Source: Asticcacaulis sp. YBE204 (GTDB lineage: Bacteria; Pseudomonadota; Alphaproteobacteria; Caulobacterales; Caulobacteraceae). Taken from it: a stretch of DNA of 64,000 nucleotides. The DNA is taken from assembly GCF_000495855.1 (NCBI RefSeq), contig NZ_AWGF01000003.1, positions 124,001 through 188,000 of the forward strand, in the 5' to 3' direction. Both the position numbers and the translations under genes were made by a program. The first letter of the stretch is position 1, and each line of letters begins with the position of its first letter. Below the pieces are notes generated by a model. The model did not search any database and was not told where the DNA came from. It was given only the letters and a program-made list of their open reading frames with translations. Positions 24,703 through 35,807 of the stretch are shown piece by piece.

Positions 24703-25572
24703 ATGACTTATAATCCACAACAAATCATAGCAAAAGGCCCTCGCCAAGTGGCGGAAACCGCTGCCGAGGCCATCGACGGCGACGCGTGGCTGGAAGGGGC
24801 GACCTATTCGATCCTCGAAGAGGACGAAGACCGCAATATCTGGCGCATCGACGCCTTCCCGACGACCGAGGAAGAAGATCAGCGTTTACAGGAACTTCTG
24901 GGCGAATATCCGGAACTGACGGTCACGGCGGATCAACTGGCTGATGCCGACTGGCTGGCCATGGCGCTGTCGGGCCTGCCGCCGGTGCGCGCCGGTAGAT
25001 TCTTCGTGTACGGCATTCACGACCGCGGCAAAAAGCCCCTCAACGCCGTCAATCTGCGCATCGAAGCCGGCGCGGCCTTCGGGACCGGCCACCACGGGAC
25101 GACCGTCGGCTGCCTGTGGGCCTATAACGACCTGCTGAAAAAGCAGCGCTTCGAGCGCGTGCTGGATGTCGGCGCAGGCACCGGCGTTCTGGCCATCGCC
25201 GCCGCCAAGACCGGCACGAAATTCGCCGTCGGCACCGATATCGACGCCATTTCCGTCCGCATTTCCAACGAGAATGCCAAGCTAAACTCGGCGCCGGCGC
25301 GGTTTGTCTGGGCCAACGGTCTGAACCACAAGGATGTCCGCAAGGATGCGCCTTACGATCTGGTCTTTGCCAATATTCTCGCCCGCCCGCTGGTTGGTTT
25401 GTCGCAGTCGATCAAGACCGCGCTCAAGCCCGGCGGCACGGTGATCCTGTCGGGGCTTTTGCGCACGCAGGAGCGTTTTGTGAAGGCAGCCTATCTGTCG
25501 AAGGGCTTCCGCGTCGTGCGTCGCATCCACCGCGACGCCTGGTGCACGCTGGTGCTGGTGCGCGGCGGGTAA
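24703..25572 (+). CDS. prmA: Ribosomal protein L11 methyltransferase
   Basis: 289 residues, normal length. SAM-dependent trimethylation of L11. G-T-G-H-H-G-T-T is the family's variant of the GTGxH loop, [13 protein letters not shown] is motif I, G-T-D-I-D motif II, and F-A-N-I-L-A-R-P-L the NxxxxPL catalytic-type motif. The N-terminal substrate domain (residues 1-100) is present. The start ATG 24703 is divergent from the Lys/Ala-rich gene. Confidence 0.92.
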   Translation: MTYNPQQIIAKGPRQVAETAAEAIDGDAWLEGATYSILEEDEDRNIWRIDAFPTTEEEDQRLQELLGEYPELTVTADQLADADWLAMALSGLPPVRAGRFFVYGIHDRGKKPLNAVNLRIEAGAAFGTGHHGTTVGCLWAYNDLLKKQRFERVLDVGAGTGVLAIAAAKTGTKFAVGTDIDAISVRISNENAKLNSAPARFVWANGLNHKDVRKDAPYDLVFANILARPLVGLSQSIKTALKPGGTVILSGLLRTQERFVKAAYLSKGFRVVRRIHRDAWCTLVLVRGG

Positions 25573-25637
25573 GCTTTCCCGATTACTTTTTTGCAGGCTT
25601 CGGCTTAGGCTTCGCGGCTTAAACCGGAGCCTTTTAA

Positions 25638-26570
25638 ATGAGCGACACCCATCTGACCGAACTGGAACGACTGGCCGCGCTGCGCCGCGACGGGGCGCTG
25701 ACCGAAGACGAGTTCCAGCGCGAGAAAGCCCGCCTGCTGCACGACGGCCTCCCACCGGTCAGGCCTGCGCCGGAGGTTATTCCCGTACGGCGACGGCGCG
25801 GCGGGTTCTTCGGCTTCCTGCTCAGCCTGTTCTTTATCGCCCTGATCCTGATCGCCATCTGGCTCTTCGTCAAAGACCGCGACGCAGATACCCCCATCGC
25901 CCCCGATCACGATACGATGTCGGCGGAAACCCCCGCCTCGGTGCCCACCGCAACCGTCACCACCCTGCCGCCGGATCAGCAACTCAGGAAAGCCACCGAC
26001 GCCGCGTTTAAAGGGCAGACTACCGTCCGTGCCGCCGAAAGCGTCACCTATATGGGCAAACATCTGGTCTCGGCACCTTTCGGCCCGGTCCTGATCAGCG
26101 AAGGCACCGTCGACAATGCGGGTCACGTCAGCGCCGGCAAGGTCGCCGTCCATTACCTCAAACCCGAGGGCGATCATTTCGCCGTGACCAAGGCCTTCTT
26201 GCCCGCTTTGGAGAGCGGCAGTTTCGGGCAGGTTGCCGGGACGCAGGTGCGCAAGGAGTTCGCCAGCAACCCGACGCTGGAAACCGACGGCGGCGGCACG
26301 TGGCAGGGCTATACCTGTTCGTGGCTGACCCTGACCGAACTGACGCCCGAAGGCCCGGTGGCCCGCGCCACGGTGCCGATGGTTTATAGCAACAGCGGCG
26401 CGACGGATAAAAACCCGGTCACCATCGAAGGCAAGATTACGAAAATCGTCGCCAATGCCTCGTTCGACGTGACCTATAGCGGCACGCGGTCCTTCGTCGA
26501 GCGCTATGTCCGCAAGGGCGATACCTATGTGCTAGACACTGGCAAGGCGTCGGCGATGGAGACGTGTTAA
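25638..26570 (+). CDS. SHOCT-domain membrane protein
   Basis: 310 residues. The N-terminus L-T-E-L-E-R-L-A-A-L-R-R-D-G-A-L-T-E-D-E-F is a SHOCT domain (residues 6-36). A basic segment R-R-R-R-G-G is followed by one hydrophobic helix (57-76). The periplasmic part of about 220 residues has a Pro/Thr/Ala-rich linker and a beta-rich domain with two Cys (T-C-S-W and the C-terminal M-E-T-C). The family function is unknown. The stop TAA shares three bases with the stop of the convergent gene. Confidence 0.78.
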   Translation: MSDTHLTELERLAALRRDGALTEDEFQREKARLLHDGLPPVRPAPEVIPVRRRRGGFFGFLLSLFFIALILIAIWLFVKDRDADTPIAPDHDTMSAETPASVPTATVTTLPPDQQLRKATDAAFKGQTTVRAAESVTYMGKHLVSAPFGPVLISEGTVDNAGHVSAGKVAVHYLKPEGDHFAVTKAFLPALESGSFGQVAGTQVRKEFASNPTLETDGGGTWQGYTCSWLTLTELTPEGPVARATVPMVYSNSGATDKNPVTIEGKITKIVANASFDVTYSGTRSFVERYVRKGDTYVLDTGKASAMETC

Positions 26571-27097
26571 CGGCGTTTCTTTTCCCAGCGCTTCTGAGCA
26601 TAATATAGTGCCATATCGGCGATATCGTGATCGACCGGAAATGGCCCCCCACCTTCGTCGTGATACTGCCCGTCCCAAGGTTCAGGATGACGTTTGTATT
26701 GAAAGGCGCGTATGCCTTGCCTTGAACGTCCGCAGACGGTGCAATAGGCGGGCGCTGTTCCCGTATTGATGCGCGACCAGGTATTGGCGCTTACATGCGT
26801 GCCACAGCGGGGACAGTGAAAGTTCAGGTGTTGCGCCAGCAGATAGGTTCCTGCCGCGAACATGGGGGCTGATATGAAAATCGTTTCATCTCCCCACCAG
26901 AAACGCAGCACGAGATTGAAGATGAAAACCAGCACGAGATATCCCGCACCGAAATAGAAGCTCAGACACGCGGCCAGCCATGTCCCGAAGGCCAGCAATG
27001 TCCCCTGCCCTGACGATGCGCCGAGCATCAGCCCAACAGCGATAAGCAACATCGGTAAAATGAAGTGTGTAAAGGCGGAATGCCGACGATTAAACAT
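26567..27097 (-). CDS. Membrane protein with CxxC zinc-ribbon-like pair
   Basis: 176 residues. Two or three hydrophobic helices near the N-terminus (residues 10-80), then C-P-R-C-G at about 94-98 and C-T-V-C-G at about 118-122, a four-Cys ribbon. The tail is polar, and ends in a basic K-R-W-E-K-K-R-R. No family recognised. TTAA at 26567-26570 gives the stop codon of both this gene and the convergent SHOCT gene. Confidence 0.68.
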   Translation of the reverse strand: MFNRRHSAFTHFILPMLLIAVGLMLGASSGQGTLLAFGTWLAACLSFYFGAGYLVLVFIFNLVLRFWWGDETIFISAPMFAAGTYLLAQHLNFHCPRCGTHVSANTWSRINTGTAPAYCTVCGRSRQGIRAFQYKRHPEPWDGQYHDEGGGPFPVDHDIADMALYYAQKRWEKKRR

Positions 27098-27173
27098 GTG
27101 CCCCCCGAAAACGCGCGTTTGAAACTAAATCACACCCGGTTATATAGGAGCAAGCATTTTACGAGGCCCCGCC

Positions 27174-29003
27174 ATGACCGCCGATACCGCGCACACCTTT
27201 CAGACCTATCACGTCACCACCACCCCCGCGCAGGGCGTGACGAACGTGGCGGCGTTACGGGCGCAGTTGAAGGCTCTCGGGCTCGACGGCCTGATCGTCC
27301 CGCACGAGGACGAGCATCAGAACGAATACCTGCCTGATGCCAATGAGCGTCTGGCCTGGGTGTCGGGCTTTACCGGTTCGGCGGGTGCGGCAGTGGTCAT
27401 GAAAGATTCCGCCACCCTGTTCGCCGACGGCCGCTATACCCTGCAATCGCGCGAACAGACCGATCCGTCGGTGTTCAGCGTCGTCGACTTCACCGCCACG
27501 GCCATAGCCGACTATATCGCGGACCTGCCGTCGGACACAGTGCTCGGCTACGATCCGGCCCTGCACAGCCCCAGCGCGCTGCGTGACTTTGAAGCCGCCG
27601 CAGCCCTGTCCGGCGTCACGCTGAAAGCCGTCGCGCCCAATCCCATCGATCTGGCGTGGACCCACCGTCCGGCCCAGCCGATGGCATCCGTTGTGCCGCA
27701 GCCGTTGGAAAATGCCGGACTGTCGAGCGCCGACAAGCGCGCGGACCTCGCCGCACAGCTCAAGGCGCAGGGCATCAAGGCGGCGCTGATCACCGCTCCG
27801 TCCTCGATCGCGTGGCTGTTCAACGTGCGCGGCGGCGACGTCATCCGCTCGCCCCTGCCGCTCGGTCAGGCGATCCTGCGCGACGACGGCTCGGCGGAGT
27901 TGTTCCTCGAACCCGCCAAGGTCACCGAAGGCCTGAGCGAGTGGCTCGGCAACGAAGTCACCCTGCTGACGCCCGCCGATATCCCGGCCTCGCTCGGCGC
28001 GTTGAGCGGTCAGGCGGTTCTGATCGATCCCAACCTGTCCTCGGCCTATTGGCTCAACGCATTGAAAAGCGCTGGCGCGAAGCCTGTCCCCGGCGACGAT
28101 CCGTGCCTTGTCCCGCGCGCCTGCAAGAACGCGGCGGAAATCAGCGGCACGACCGAAGCCCACATTCGCGACGGCGCGATCCTCTGTGAATTCCTTTACT
28201 GGGTCGCCACCGAAGCCCAAACCACCCTGCCCTCGGAAATCGAGGTGGCGCAGAAACTGGAATCCCTGCGCATCGCGTCCGGTGTGGTGAAGGATCTCAG
28301 CTTCGACACCATTTCCGGCTTCGGGCCGCACGGCGCCCTGCCCCACTACCGTGTCAACGAGACGAGCAATATCCGCATCGCGCCTGGCAATCTGCTGCTG
28401 GTCGATTCCGGCGGACAGTATGTCGACGGCACGACCGATGTGACCCGGACTATGGCCATCGGAACACCCACCGCCGAACACAAACGCATGTTCACGCTGG
28501 TCCTCAAGGGTCATATCGCTCTGGCCACGATCCGCTTCCCCGCAGGTACGACCGGCACGCACCTCGACGTGCTGGCGCGGCAGTTCCTGTGGAATCAGGG
28601 CTTCGATTACGATCACGGCACCGGACACGGCGTCGGCGTCTATCTCGGCGTCCACGAAGGCCCGCAACGCATCGCCAAGGCGCTCAACCGCTACGCCCTG
28701 CAACCGGGTATGATCGTCTCGAACGAGCCGGGCTTTTACAAGGCCAACGACTTCGGCATCCGCATCGAGAACCTGCAATATGTAAGCCAAGCCGCGCCGA
28801 TTGCGGGCGGTGAGCGGCCGATGCTGGGCTTCGCCAACCTGACCTGGGCGCCCATCGACCGCAGCCTGATCGAGGTCGCGCTGCTGACCGAGGCCGAGCG
28901 CCGCTATATGGACGACTACCATGCCAAGGTGCTGGACCTGCTCACCCCGCGCGTAAAGCCGGACGTTGCAGAGTGGCTGAAAACCGTTTGCGCGCCACTC
29001 TAG
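27174..29003 (+). CDS. Xaa-Pro aminopeptidase (M24B family)
   Basis: 609 residues, the long three-domain form. It removes an N-terminal residue next to proline. The two N-terminal creatinase-like domains are followed by the metal-binding catalytic domain, with V-D-S-G-G-Q-Y-V-D-G-T-T-D-V-T-R (first two Asp), H-G-T-G-H-G-V-G-V-Y-L-G-V-H-E-G-P (His), S-N-E-P-G-F-Y (Glu) and G-I-R-I-E-N-L (Glu). All five metal ligands are visible. It lies alone, divergent from the Zn-ribbon membrane gene. Confidence 0.92.
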   Translation: MTADTAHTFQTYHVTTTPAQGVTNVAALRAQLKALGLDGLIVPHEDEHQNEYLPDANERLAWVSGFTGSAGAAVVMKDSATLFADGRYTLQSREQTDPSVFSVVDFTATAIADYIADLPSDTVLGYDPALHSPSALRDFEAAAALSGVTLKAVAPNPIDLAWTHRPAQPMASVVPQPLENAGLSSADKRADLAAQLKAQGIKAALITAPSSIAWLFNVRGGDVIRSPLPLGQAILRDDGSAELFLEPAKVTEGLSEWLGNEVTLLTPADIPASLGALSGQAVLIDPNLSSAYWLNALKSAGAKPVPGDDPCLVPRACKNAAEISGTTEAHIRDGAILCEFLYWVATEAQTTLPSEIEVAQKLESLRIASGVVKDLSFDTISGFGPHGALPHYRVNETSNIRIAPGNLLLVDSGGQYVDGTTDVTRTMAIGTPTAEHKRMFTLVLKGHIALATIRFPAGTTGTHLDVLARQFLWNQGFDYDHGTGHGVGVYLGVHEGPQRIAKALNRYALQPGMIVSNEPGFYKANDFGIRIENLQYVSQAAPIAGGERPMLGFANLTWAPIDRSLIEVALLTEAERRYMDDYHAKVLDLLTPRVKPDVAEWLKTVCAPL

Positions 29004-29059
29004 GTTAATCTTCGGGTAACGAGCTTATCGCGCGCTTATCTTTGTCACTCCGGTCTCGG

Positions 29060-29098
29060 ACTTACCTCTTATCCCCGACTTCGTAAGGTGAGGTAAGT
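29060..29098 (+). other. 5' leader hairpin before the small membrane gene
   Basis: Perfect 9-bp inverted repeat ACTTACCTC (29060-29068) and GAGGTAAGT (29090-29098), 24 bases before the start codon at 29122. No U-tract follows. It may shape translation of the next gene. Confidence 0.45.
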
Positions 29099-29121
29099 TC
29101 GTAGCGTTCCGGAGGGACATC

Positions 29122-29388
29122 ATGCCTGCCACAGCTCATATCAATGGCGTCTTTCAACCCGCCACCGACCGTTTCGGCGACTTCACCATCGGCCACGTCC
29201 CGCACAGCGTCGTGTCGCCGGAACGTGAAGCCCGCCGCGCGGTCAGCCATAACTGGCTTATCGGTACCGGCTTTGTCTTCGGTCTGGTCGCCTTCTTTGG
29301 CGCAATCAGTCTGATCGACCGCGCTCTGTTCCCGGAACCTGCCCTGAACGCGCAGGAACAGGCCTATTTCGCGCAAGCTTACGACTAG
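29122..29388 (+). CDS. Small single-span membrane protein
   Basis: 88 residues. A polar N-terminal half (with D-F-T-I-G-H-V-P and R-E-A-R-R-A) precedes one hydrophobic helix, W-L-I-G-T-G-F-V-F-G-L-V-A-F-F-G-A-I near residues 45-63, and a short polar tail. GGAGGG lies ahead of the ATG. Not recognised. It is followed four bases later by a small lipoprotein gene, so the two probably form a unit. Confidence 0.65.
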   Translation: MPATAHINGVFQPATDRFGDFTIGHVPHSVVSPEREARRAVSHNWLIGTGFVFGLVAFFGAISLIDRALFPEPALNAQEQAYFAQAYD

Positions 29389-29392
29389 GGTG

Positions 29393-29533
29393 ATGCGCAA
29401 AGCAGTTATTGCCCTGCTGACGATGTCCGCACTGTGCCTGAGCGCCTGCTCGACGCCCTGCGACAGCAATCGCGGTGGTAGTCAGAAACCCGGCACCTGC
29501 TGGCCCGGCTATTCGCCGAAGGGTTTGCTTTAA
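29393..29533 (+). CDS. Predicted 46-residue lipoprotein
   Basis: Start ATG 29393 (a GTG lies one codon before), stop TAA 29531-29533. MRKAVIALLTMSALCLSAC is a lipoprotein signal with lipobox L-S-A-C; the mature part is 28 residues with two further Cys (T-P-C-D, G-T-C-W). It starts four bases after the preceding stop. Short, but the signal is well formed and codon use is normal. Confidence 0.65.
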   Translation: MRKAVIALLTMSALCLSACSTPCDSNRGGSQKPGTCWPGYSPKGLL

Positions 29534-29535
29534 TT

Positions 29536-29655
29536 CCTTCGCCTCTCGGGGGAGAAGGTGGCTGAGCATAGCGAAGCCGGATGAGGGGGCTCTGACAGAT
29601 TAAGCCCCCTCACCCTGCGCTTCGCGCTTCCCTCTCCCCTTAGGGCGAGGGATTT
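29536..29655. repeat. GC-rich REP-like inverted pair
   Basis: CGCCTCTCGGGGGAGAAGGTGG ... GATGAGGGGGCT on the left and AGCCCCCTCACCC ... CCCTCTCCCCTTAGGGCGAGG on the right are complementary halves. It lies between the convergent lipoprotein and ligA, and could stop both transcripts. Confidence 0.8.
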
Positions 29656-31885
<2,230 letters not shown>

Positions 31886-31889
31886 TCTG

Positions 31890-33599
31890 TTACCCCTTCA
31901 CCAGCGCAATGGCCGCTGCGCGGGCTTCGGGGGTGATTTCGGCACCGGACAACATCCGCGCCAGTTCTTCAAGCGTCTCGTCCTTCGACAGTTGCACGAC
32001 GCGCGAGCGCACGCCCTCGCCCGTATCGGCCTTGGACACTTTCAAATGCTGATCGCCGCGCGCCGCCACCTGCGGCGAGTGGGTGACCACGATGACCTGA
32101 GACGAGGCCGCCAGCTTGCGCAGACGCAGGCCCACGGCATCGGCAACCGCGCCGCCGACGCCCTGATCGACCTCGTCGAAGATCATGACGGGCCCGCGCG
32201 TGTCCTCGCCGCCGCGTGTCGCCAGAGCCGCCTTCAACGCCAAAGCAAAGCGCGCCAGTTCGCCGCCGGACGCAATCGCCGCCATGCCGCCCCAGTCAGC
32301 ACCCGGATTGGTGCGCACCTCGAAAGCCACGACATCGCCGCCATTCGCTCCGTATTTTTCCGGCTCCAGCGACCGGATGGCGACGCGAAACGCCGCCTTG
32401 TCCAGTTTCAGCGGCACCAGTTCGGCCATGACCGCACGGCTCAGTTGCTCGCCCGCTGCCACGCGTTTGGCGCGCAGGGCCTCGACCGCGGCATGGAAAG
32501 CCGCTTCCGCCGCCTTGATCTCGGTATGCAGCTTACGCAGTTGCGCGTCGGCGTCCTCGATTTGACCCAGGGACTGCGCCATCTTGGCCCGCGTCGTCGG
32601 CAGATCTTCGACCAAGACATTTAGCTTACGCGCCATGGCCCGCAGCGCGAACAGGCGCTCCTCGACCTTATCCAGCTTGCCCGGCTCGACGTCGAGCGCA
32701 TAGCCCGCCGCGTCGATCAGGGCGATCGCCTCGTCAGCCGCGATCAGGGTGCGGTCGAGCGCTTCGGCGGCCTGAGATAGCGCCGTCAACACGGCATTGC
32801 CCTCGGTCGCCCCGGCCTGCTGGGCGCGCGTCCGGGCGTGGTCGAGCGCGCGGAAGGCCTTGGCCAGACGCTGCGATAACTGATCGCCGCCGATGGTCGT
32901 CCGCGCCTCGTTGATGTCTTCCAGCGCCCGCTCCGACGCCCCCAGTAGCGAGCGTTCCGAGGCCAGTTGCGCCTCTTCGTCCGGTTGCGGGTTGAGGCGG
33001 TCGAGTTCCTGCAAACGCAGGGTCAGTTCCTCGATTTCGGCGGCGGCGTTTTCCGATTGCCGCTTGAGGTCGCGATACTGGTCGCGCAGGCCTTTCAGCG
33101 TCCGATAAGCCGCCGAAGTCGCCGCCAGCGCCCCTTCGCACGACCCGTAATTATCGAGCATAGCGCCGTGGGTGCGCGGATCGAGCAGACCGACCGTCTC
33201 GTGCTGACCGTGGACCTCCAGAAGGCTGTCGCCCAGCGCCTTGAGTACCGCGACCGACACGGACTGATCGTTGACGAAGGCCTTGGAACGCCCGTCGCGG
33301 CTGACCACGCGGCGCAGCAGCAGTGGCTCCCCGGCAGCGAGCGCCAGCCCCTTGTCTTCGAGGAAATCGTAAAGCGGATGGTCAATGCCAAGCTCGAACT
33401 CCGCCGTTACCGAGGCCTGCGGCGCGCCATTGCGGATCAGGCCCGCGTCGCCGCGCGCGCCCGTCGCCAAACCCAGCGAATCGAGAATGATGGATTTACC
33501 GGCCCCGGTTTCCCCGGTCAGCACCGACAGGCCGGAGCGGACATCGAGGTCCAGCCGGTCGACAAGCACGACGTCCTGAATCGAAAGGCGTGTAAGCAT
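31890..33599 (-). CDS. recN: DNA repair protein RecN
   Basis: 569 residues from the ATG at 33599. A longer frame to 33644 lacks conserved sequence. The SMC-like Walker A G-E-T-G-A-G-K-S is near the N-terminus (I-L-D-S-L-G follows). The central region is coiled coil (residues about 155-390, with D-L-K-R-Q-S-E-N-A-A-A-E-I-E-E). The C-terminus has I-A-S-G-G-E-L-A-R-F (signature) and M-I-F-D-E-V-D-Q-G-V-G-G. It acts in recombinational repair of double-strand breaks. Confidence 0.95.
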   Translation of the reverse strand: MLTRLSIQDVVLVDRLDLDVRSGLSVLTGETGAGKSIILDSLGLATGARGDAGLIRNGAPQASVTAEFELGIDHPLYDFLEDKGLALAAGEPLLLRRVVSRDGRSKAFVNDQSVSVAVLKALGDSLLEVHGQHETVGLLDPRTHGAMLDNYGSCEGALAATSAAYRTLKGLRDQYRDLKRQSENAAAEIEELTLRLQELDRLNPQPDEEAQLASERSLLGASERALEDINEARTTIGGDQLSQRLAKAFRALDHARTRAQQAGATEGNAVLTALSQAAEALDRTLIAADEAIALIDAAGYALDVEPGKLDKVEERLFALRAMARKLNVLVEDLPTTRAKMAQSLGQIEDADAQLRKLHTEIKAAEAAFHAAVEALRAKRVAAGEQLSRAVMAELVPLKLDKAAFRVAIRSLEPEKYGANGGDVVAFEVRTNPGADWGGMAAIASGGELARFALALKAALATRGGEDTRGPVMIFDEVDQGVGGAVADAVGLRLRKLAASSQVIVVTHSPQVAARGDQHLKVSKADTGEGVRSRVVQLSKDETLEELARMLSGAEITPEARAAAIALVKG

Positions 33600-33648
33600 G
33601 GAATCCCTGATACCAAAAGGCCTCCGATTTTCATCGAAGGCCATCAGA

Positions 33649-34554
33649 TTACATCGGGTTGATGCGGCTTAGCCAGCTTTTTTTCTCTTTTTGTTCTTTT
33701 TTCGCCGGTTTATCGTTGGTGCGTTCCGCGATAGGCAGCGGCTTGATGTCCATCGCCTGACCGCGCTCCTTCATCAGCTTGTAGGCAGCGGCGTACCAGC
33801 GATCGCCGGGGTAGTTGTAACCCAGCACGGCGGCGTTGCGATTGGCCTCGTCCGTAATGCCCATCATCAGATTGGCTTCGACCAGACGATACAGGGCTTC
33901 CGGTGCGTGGCTGGTGGTCTGATACTTGGTGATCACCGTCTTGAACCGACCGAGCGCCGCCAGCGGCTGATTGTCGGACAGGTAGTAACGCCCGATTTCC
34001 ATTTCCTTGCCGGCCAGCTGATCGGAGACCATGTCCAGCTTCACCTGCGCGTCGCGGGCATATTCGGTACCCGGATAGCGTTGAACGATCTCGCGCAGAT
34101 AGGATTGCGCCGTTTCGGTATAGGCCTGATCGCGGCCGACATCGACGATCTGCTCGAAATAGTTGATCGCCCGCATATAGTAGGCATAGGGCGTCAGGGT
34201 CGAGCCGGGATAGAGCTTGATGAAACGCTCCGCTGCCGCGGTCGATTCCATGTAGTTGTTCGCCTGATAGTTGGCGTAGATTTCCATGACGATCGAACGG
34301 CGCGACCATTCCGAATAGGGGTGCTGGCGTTCGACTTCTTCGAAATAGTCGATGGCCTCGTTCCAGCTCTTCTGGTCGAGGCGCGTCATGCCCATATTGT
34401 AAAGCGATTCGACCGGACGCTCTTCGTAGACCAGACGGGTCGCCGGGGCGCGCTTGCCCGCACAGCCCGAAAGCGCGGTCGTTGCGGCCAGTGCGGCAAG
34501 CGCGATGAGGCCTGCTTTCTTGAGAGAAGAGGTCGACTTGGAGATGGCCGGCAC
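33649..34554 (-). CDS. bamD: Outer membrane assembly lipoprotein BamD
   Basis: 301 residues. Lipoprotein signal with L-S-G-C and lipidated C31. Five TPR-like units follow (for example W-N-E-A-I-D-Y-F-E-E-V-E-R-Q-H-P-Y-S-E-W and A-A-E-R-F-I-K-L-Y-P), as in BamD, the essential partner of BamA in inserting outer-membrane barrels. The C-terminal tail is rich in Lys and Glu. It lies between lpxC and recN, the order seen in many alphaproteobacteria. Confidence 0.95.
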   Translation of the reverse strand: MPAISKSTSSLKKAGLIALAALAATTALSGCAGKRAPATRLVYEERPVESLYNMGMTRLDQKSWNEAIDYFEEVERQHPYSEWSRRSIVMEIYANYQANNYMESTAAAERFIKLYPGSTLTPYAYYMRAINYFEQIVDVGRDQAYTETAQSYLREIVQRYPGTEYARDAQVKLDMVSDQLAGKEMEIGRYYLSDNQPLAALGRFKTVITKYQTTSHAPEALYRLVEANLMMGITDEANRNAAVLGYNYPGDRWYAAAYKLMKERGQAMDIKPLPIAERTNDKPAKKEQKEKKSWLSRINPM

Positions 34555-34664
34555 GGTATATCCTCACTTCATCGGGCGCGATGACCCGACAGGCTTAACG
34601 ATTTATGGAGGATAGCTCTACAATAGGCATCGGCAAACGCCAACTGCTTTTCGCAAAGCCCCGC

Positions 34665-35606
34665 TTAGCCCGCCTGTTGCAGCGACGGGGCGCGGGTCAC
34701 CACGCGGTAGGCCTCCGGCTGCGACAGTAGTTCGCGAACGACGGCATTATTAAGGCCGTGACCGGCGCGAATTCCTTCAAACCTGCCAAGAAGCGGCATG
34801 CCCAGGACGTACAGGTCGCCGATGGCGTCGAGCGCCTTGTGACGGACGAATTCGTCGACGAAACGCAGGCCCTCGGCGTTCAGGACGCGGTCGCCGTCGA
34901 TGACGACGGCATTGTCCATCGACCCGCCACGGGCCAGACCGGCGGCACGAAGAGCCTCGACGCCTTCGATGAAACCGAAGGTACGGGCAGCGGCCAGTTC
35001 GGTGCGGAAGCTTTGCTCGGTGACAACCAGATCGACTTCCTGATGACCGATGACGGCGGAGTCGAAGTCGATTTCGAAGTGCATCTCGAAACGGTCGCAG
35101 GGCAGCAACGAGGCGCGCTTGTCGCCTTCGATGACCGTGACCGGCTTGAGGATTTCGATGAAGCTTTGCGGCAGGAACTGACGGCGGAAACCGGCCTGAT
35201 CGAGCAGTTGCACGAAGGGCAGCGACGAGCCGTCCATGATCGGCACTTCCGGGCCGTCCAGTTCGATCTGCGCATTATCGACGCCCAGCGCCGACAGGGC
35301 GGCCATCAGGTGTTCGATCGTCGAGACCGACACGCCCGCGGCATTGGTGATGACGGTGCCCAGACGGGTCTGAGTCACAAGGTCGGCACGCGCCGGAACG
35401 CGGTTGTCGCGATCGGTGATGTCGGTGCGCACGAAGACGATACCGGCACCGGCCTGGGCCGGGCGCACGGACAAACGCACACGCTGACCGGTGTGCAAAC
35501 CGACACCGGCGCAGATGGCGGGAACCGCAATCGTATGTTCGTGATGATCAGGCGACATGTACGCAAAACCCAGATAAGAGACGCGGAATCCTTCCGCATG
35601 GGTCAT
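34665..35606 (-). CDS. lpxC: UDP-3-O-acyl-N-acetylglucosamine deacetylase
   Basis: Committed step of lipid A synthesis. G-V-G-L-H-T-G is the N-terminal substrate loop, S-T-I-E-H-L-M-A-A-L holds the first zinc His, and H-K-A-L-D-A-I-G-D-L gives the other zinc ligands (His, Asp). The general base region is A-G-H-G-L-N-N-A. 313 residues from ATG 35606, where AGGGG is well spaced. A shorter start at 35558 would remove 16 residues and be closer to the E. coli length, so the start is uncertain. A TTG at 35636 is unlikely. Confidence 0.95.
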   Translation of the reverse strand: MTHAEGFRVSYLGFAYMSPDHHEHTIAVPAICAGVGLHTGQRVRLSVRPAQAGAGIVFVRTDITDRDNRVPARADLVTQTRLGTVITNAAGVSVSTIEHLMAALSALGVDNAQIELDGPEVPIMDGSSLPFVQLLDQAGFRRQFLPQSFIEILKPVTVIEGDKRASLLPCDRFEMHFEIDFDSAVIGHQEVDLVVTEQSFRTELAAARTFGFIEGVEALRAAGLARGGSMDNAVVIDGDRVLNAEGLRFVDEFVRHKALDAIGDLYVLGMPLLGRFEGIRAGHGLNNAVVRELLSQPEAYRVVTRAPSLQQAG

Positions 35607-35753
35607 CTTATACCCCTGCACGGGGGGTGGGCTCAACTAAACATGAATTACGGTTTGTAACGCTGAAAATAAGGCCAATTAAGGCTTTGCGGCCACAGCA
35701 TGGTCAAAATCGTTGAGGAATTGTTACCGAATTTACTATGTCCGTTAAACATG

Positions 35754-35778
35754 AAAAAGCCCGCTGTTTCCAGCGGGC
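35754..35778 (-). terminator. Terminator of ftsZ
   Basis: Minus-strand stem GCCCGCTG / CAGCGGGC with loop GAAA, then TTTTT (plus 35754-35758). Separates ftsZ from lpxC transcription. Confidence 0.93.
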
Positions 35779-35807
35779 CAGATCAGAACTTATCGTTCGT
35801 ATCCGTC

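Noticed and set aside
27255-28922. 555-codon minus-strand ORF
   Set aside because: Antisense to the M24 aminopeptidase, whose five metal ligands are all present.
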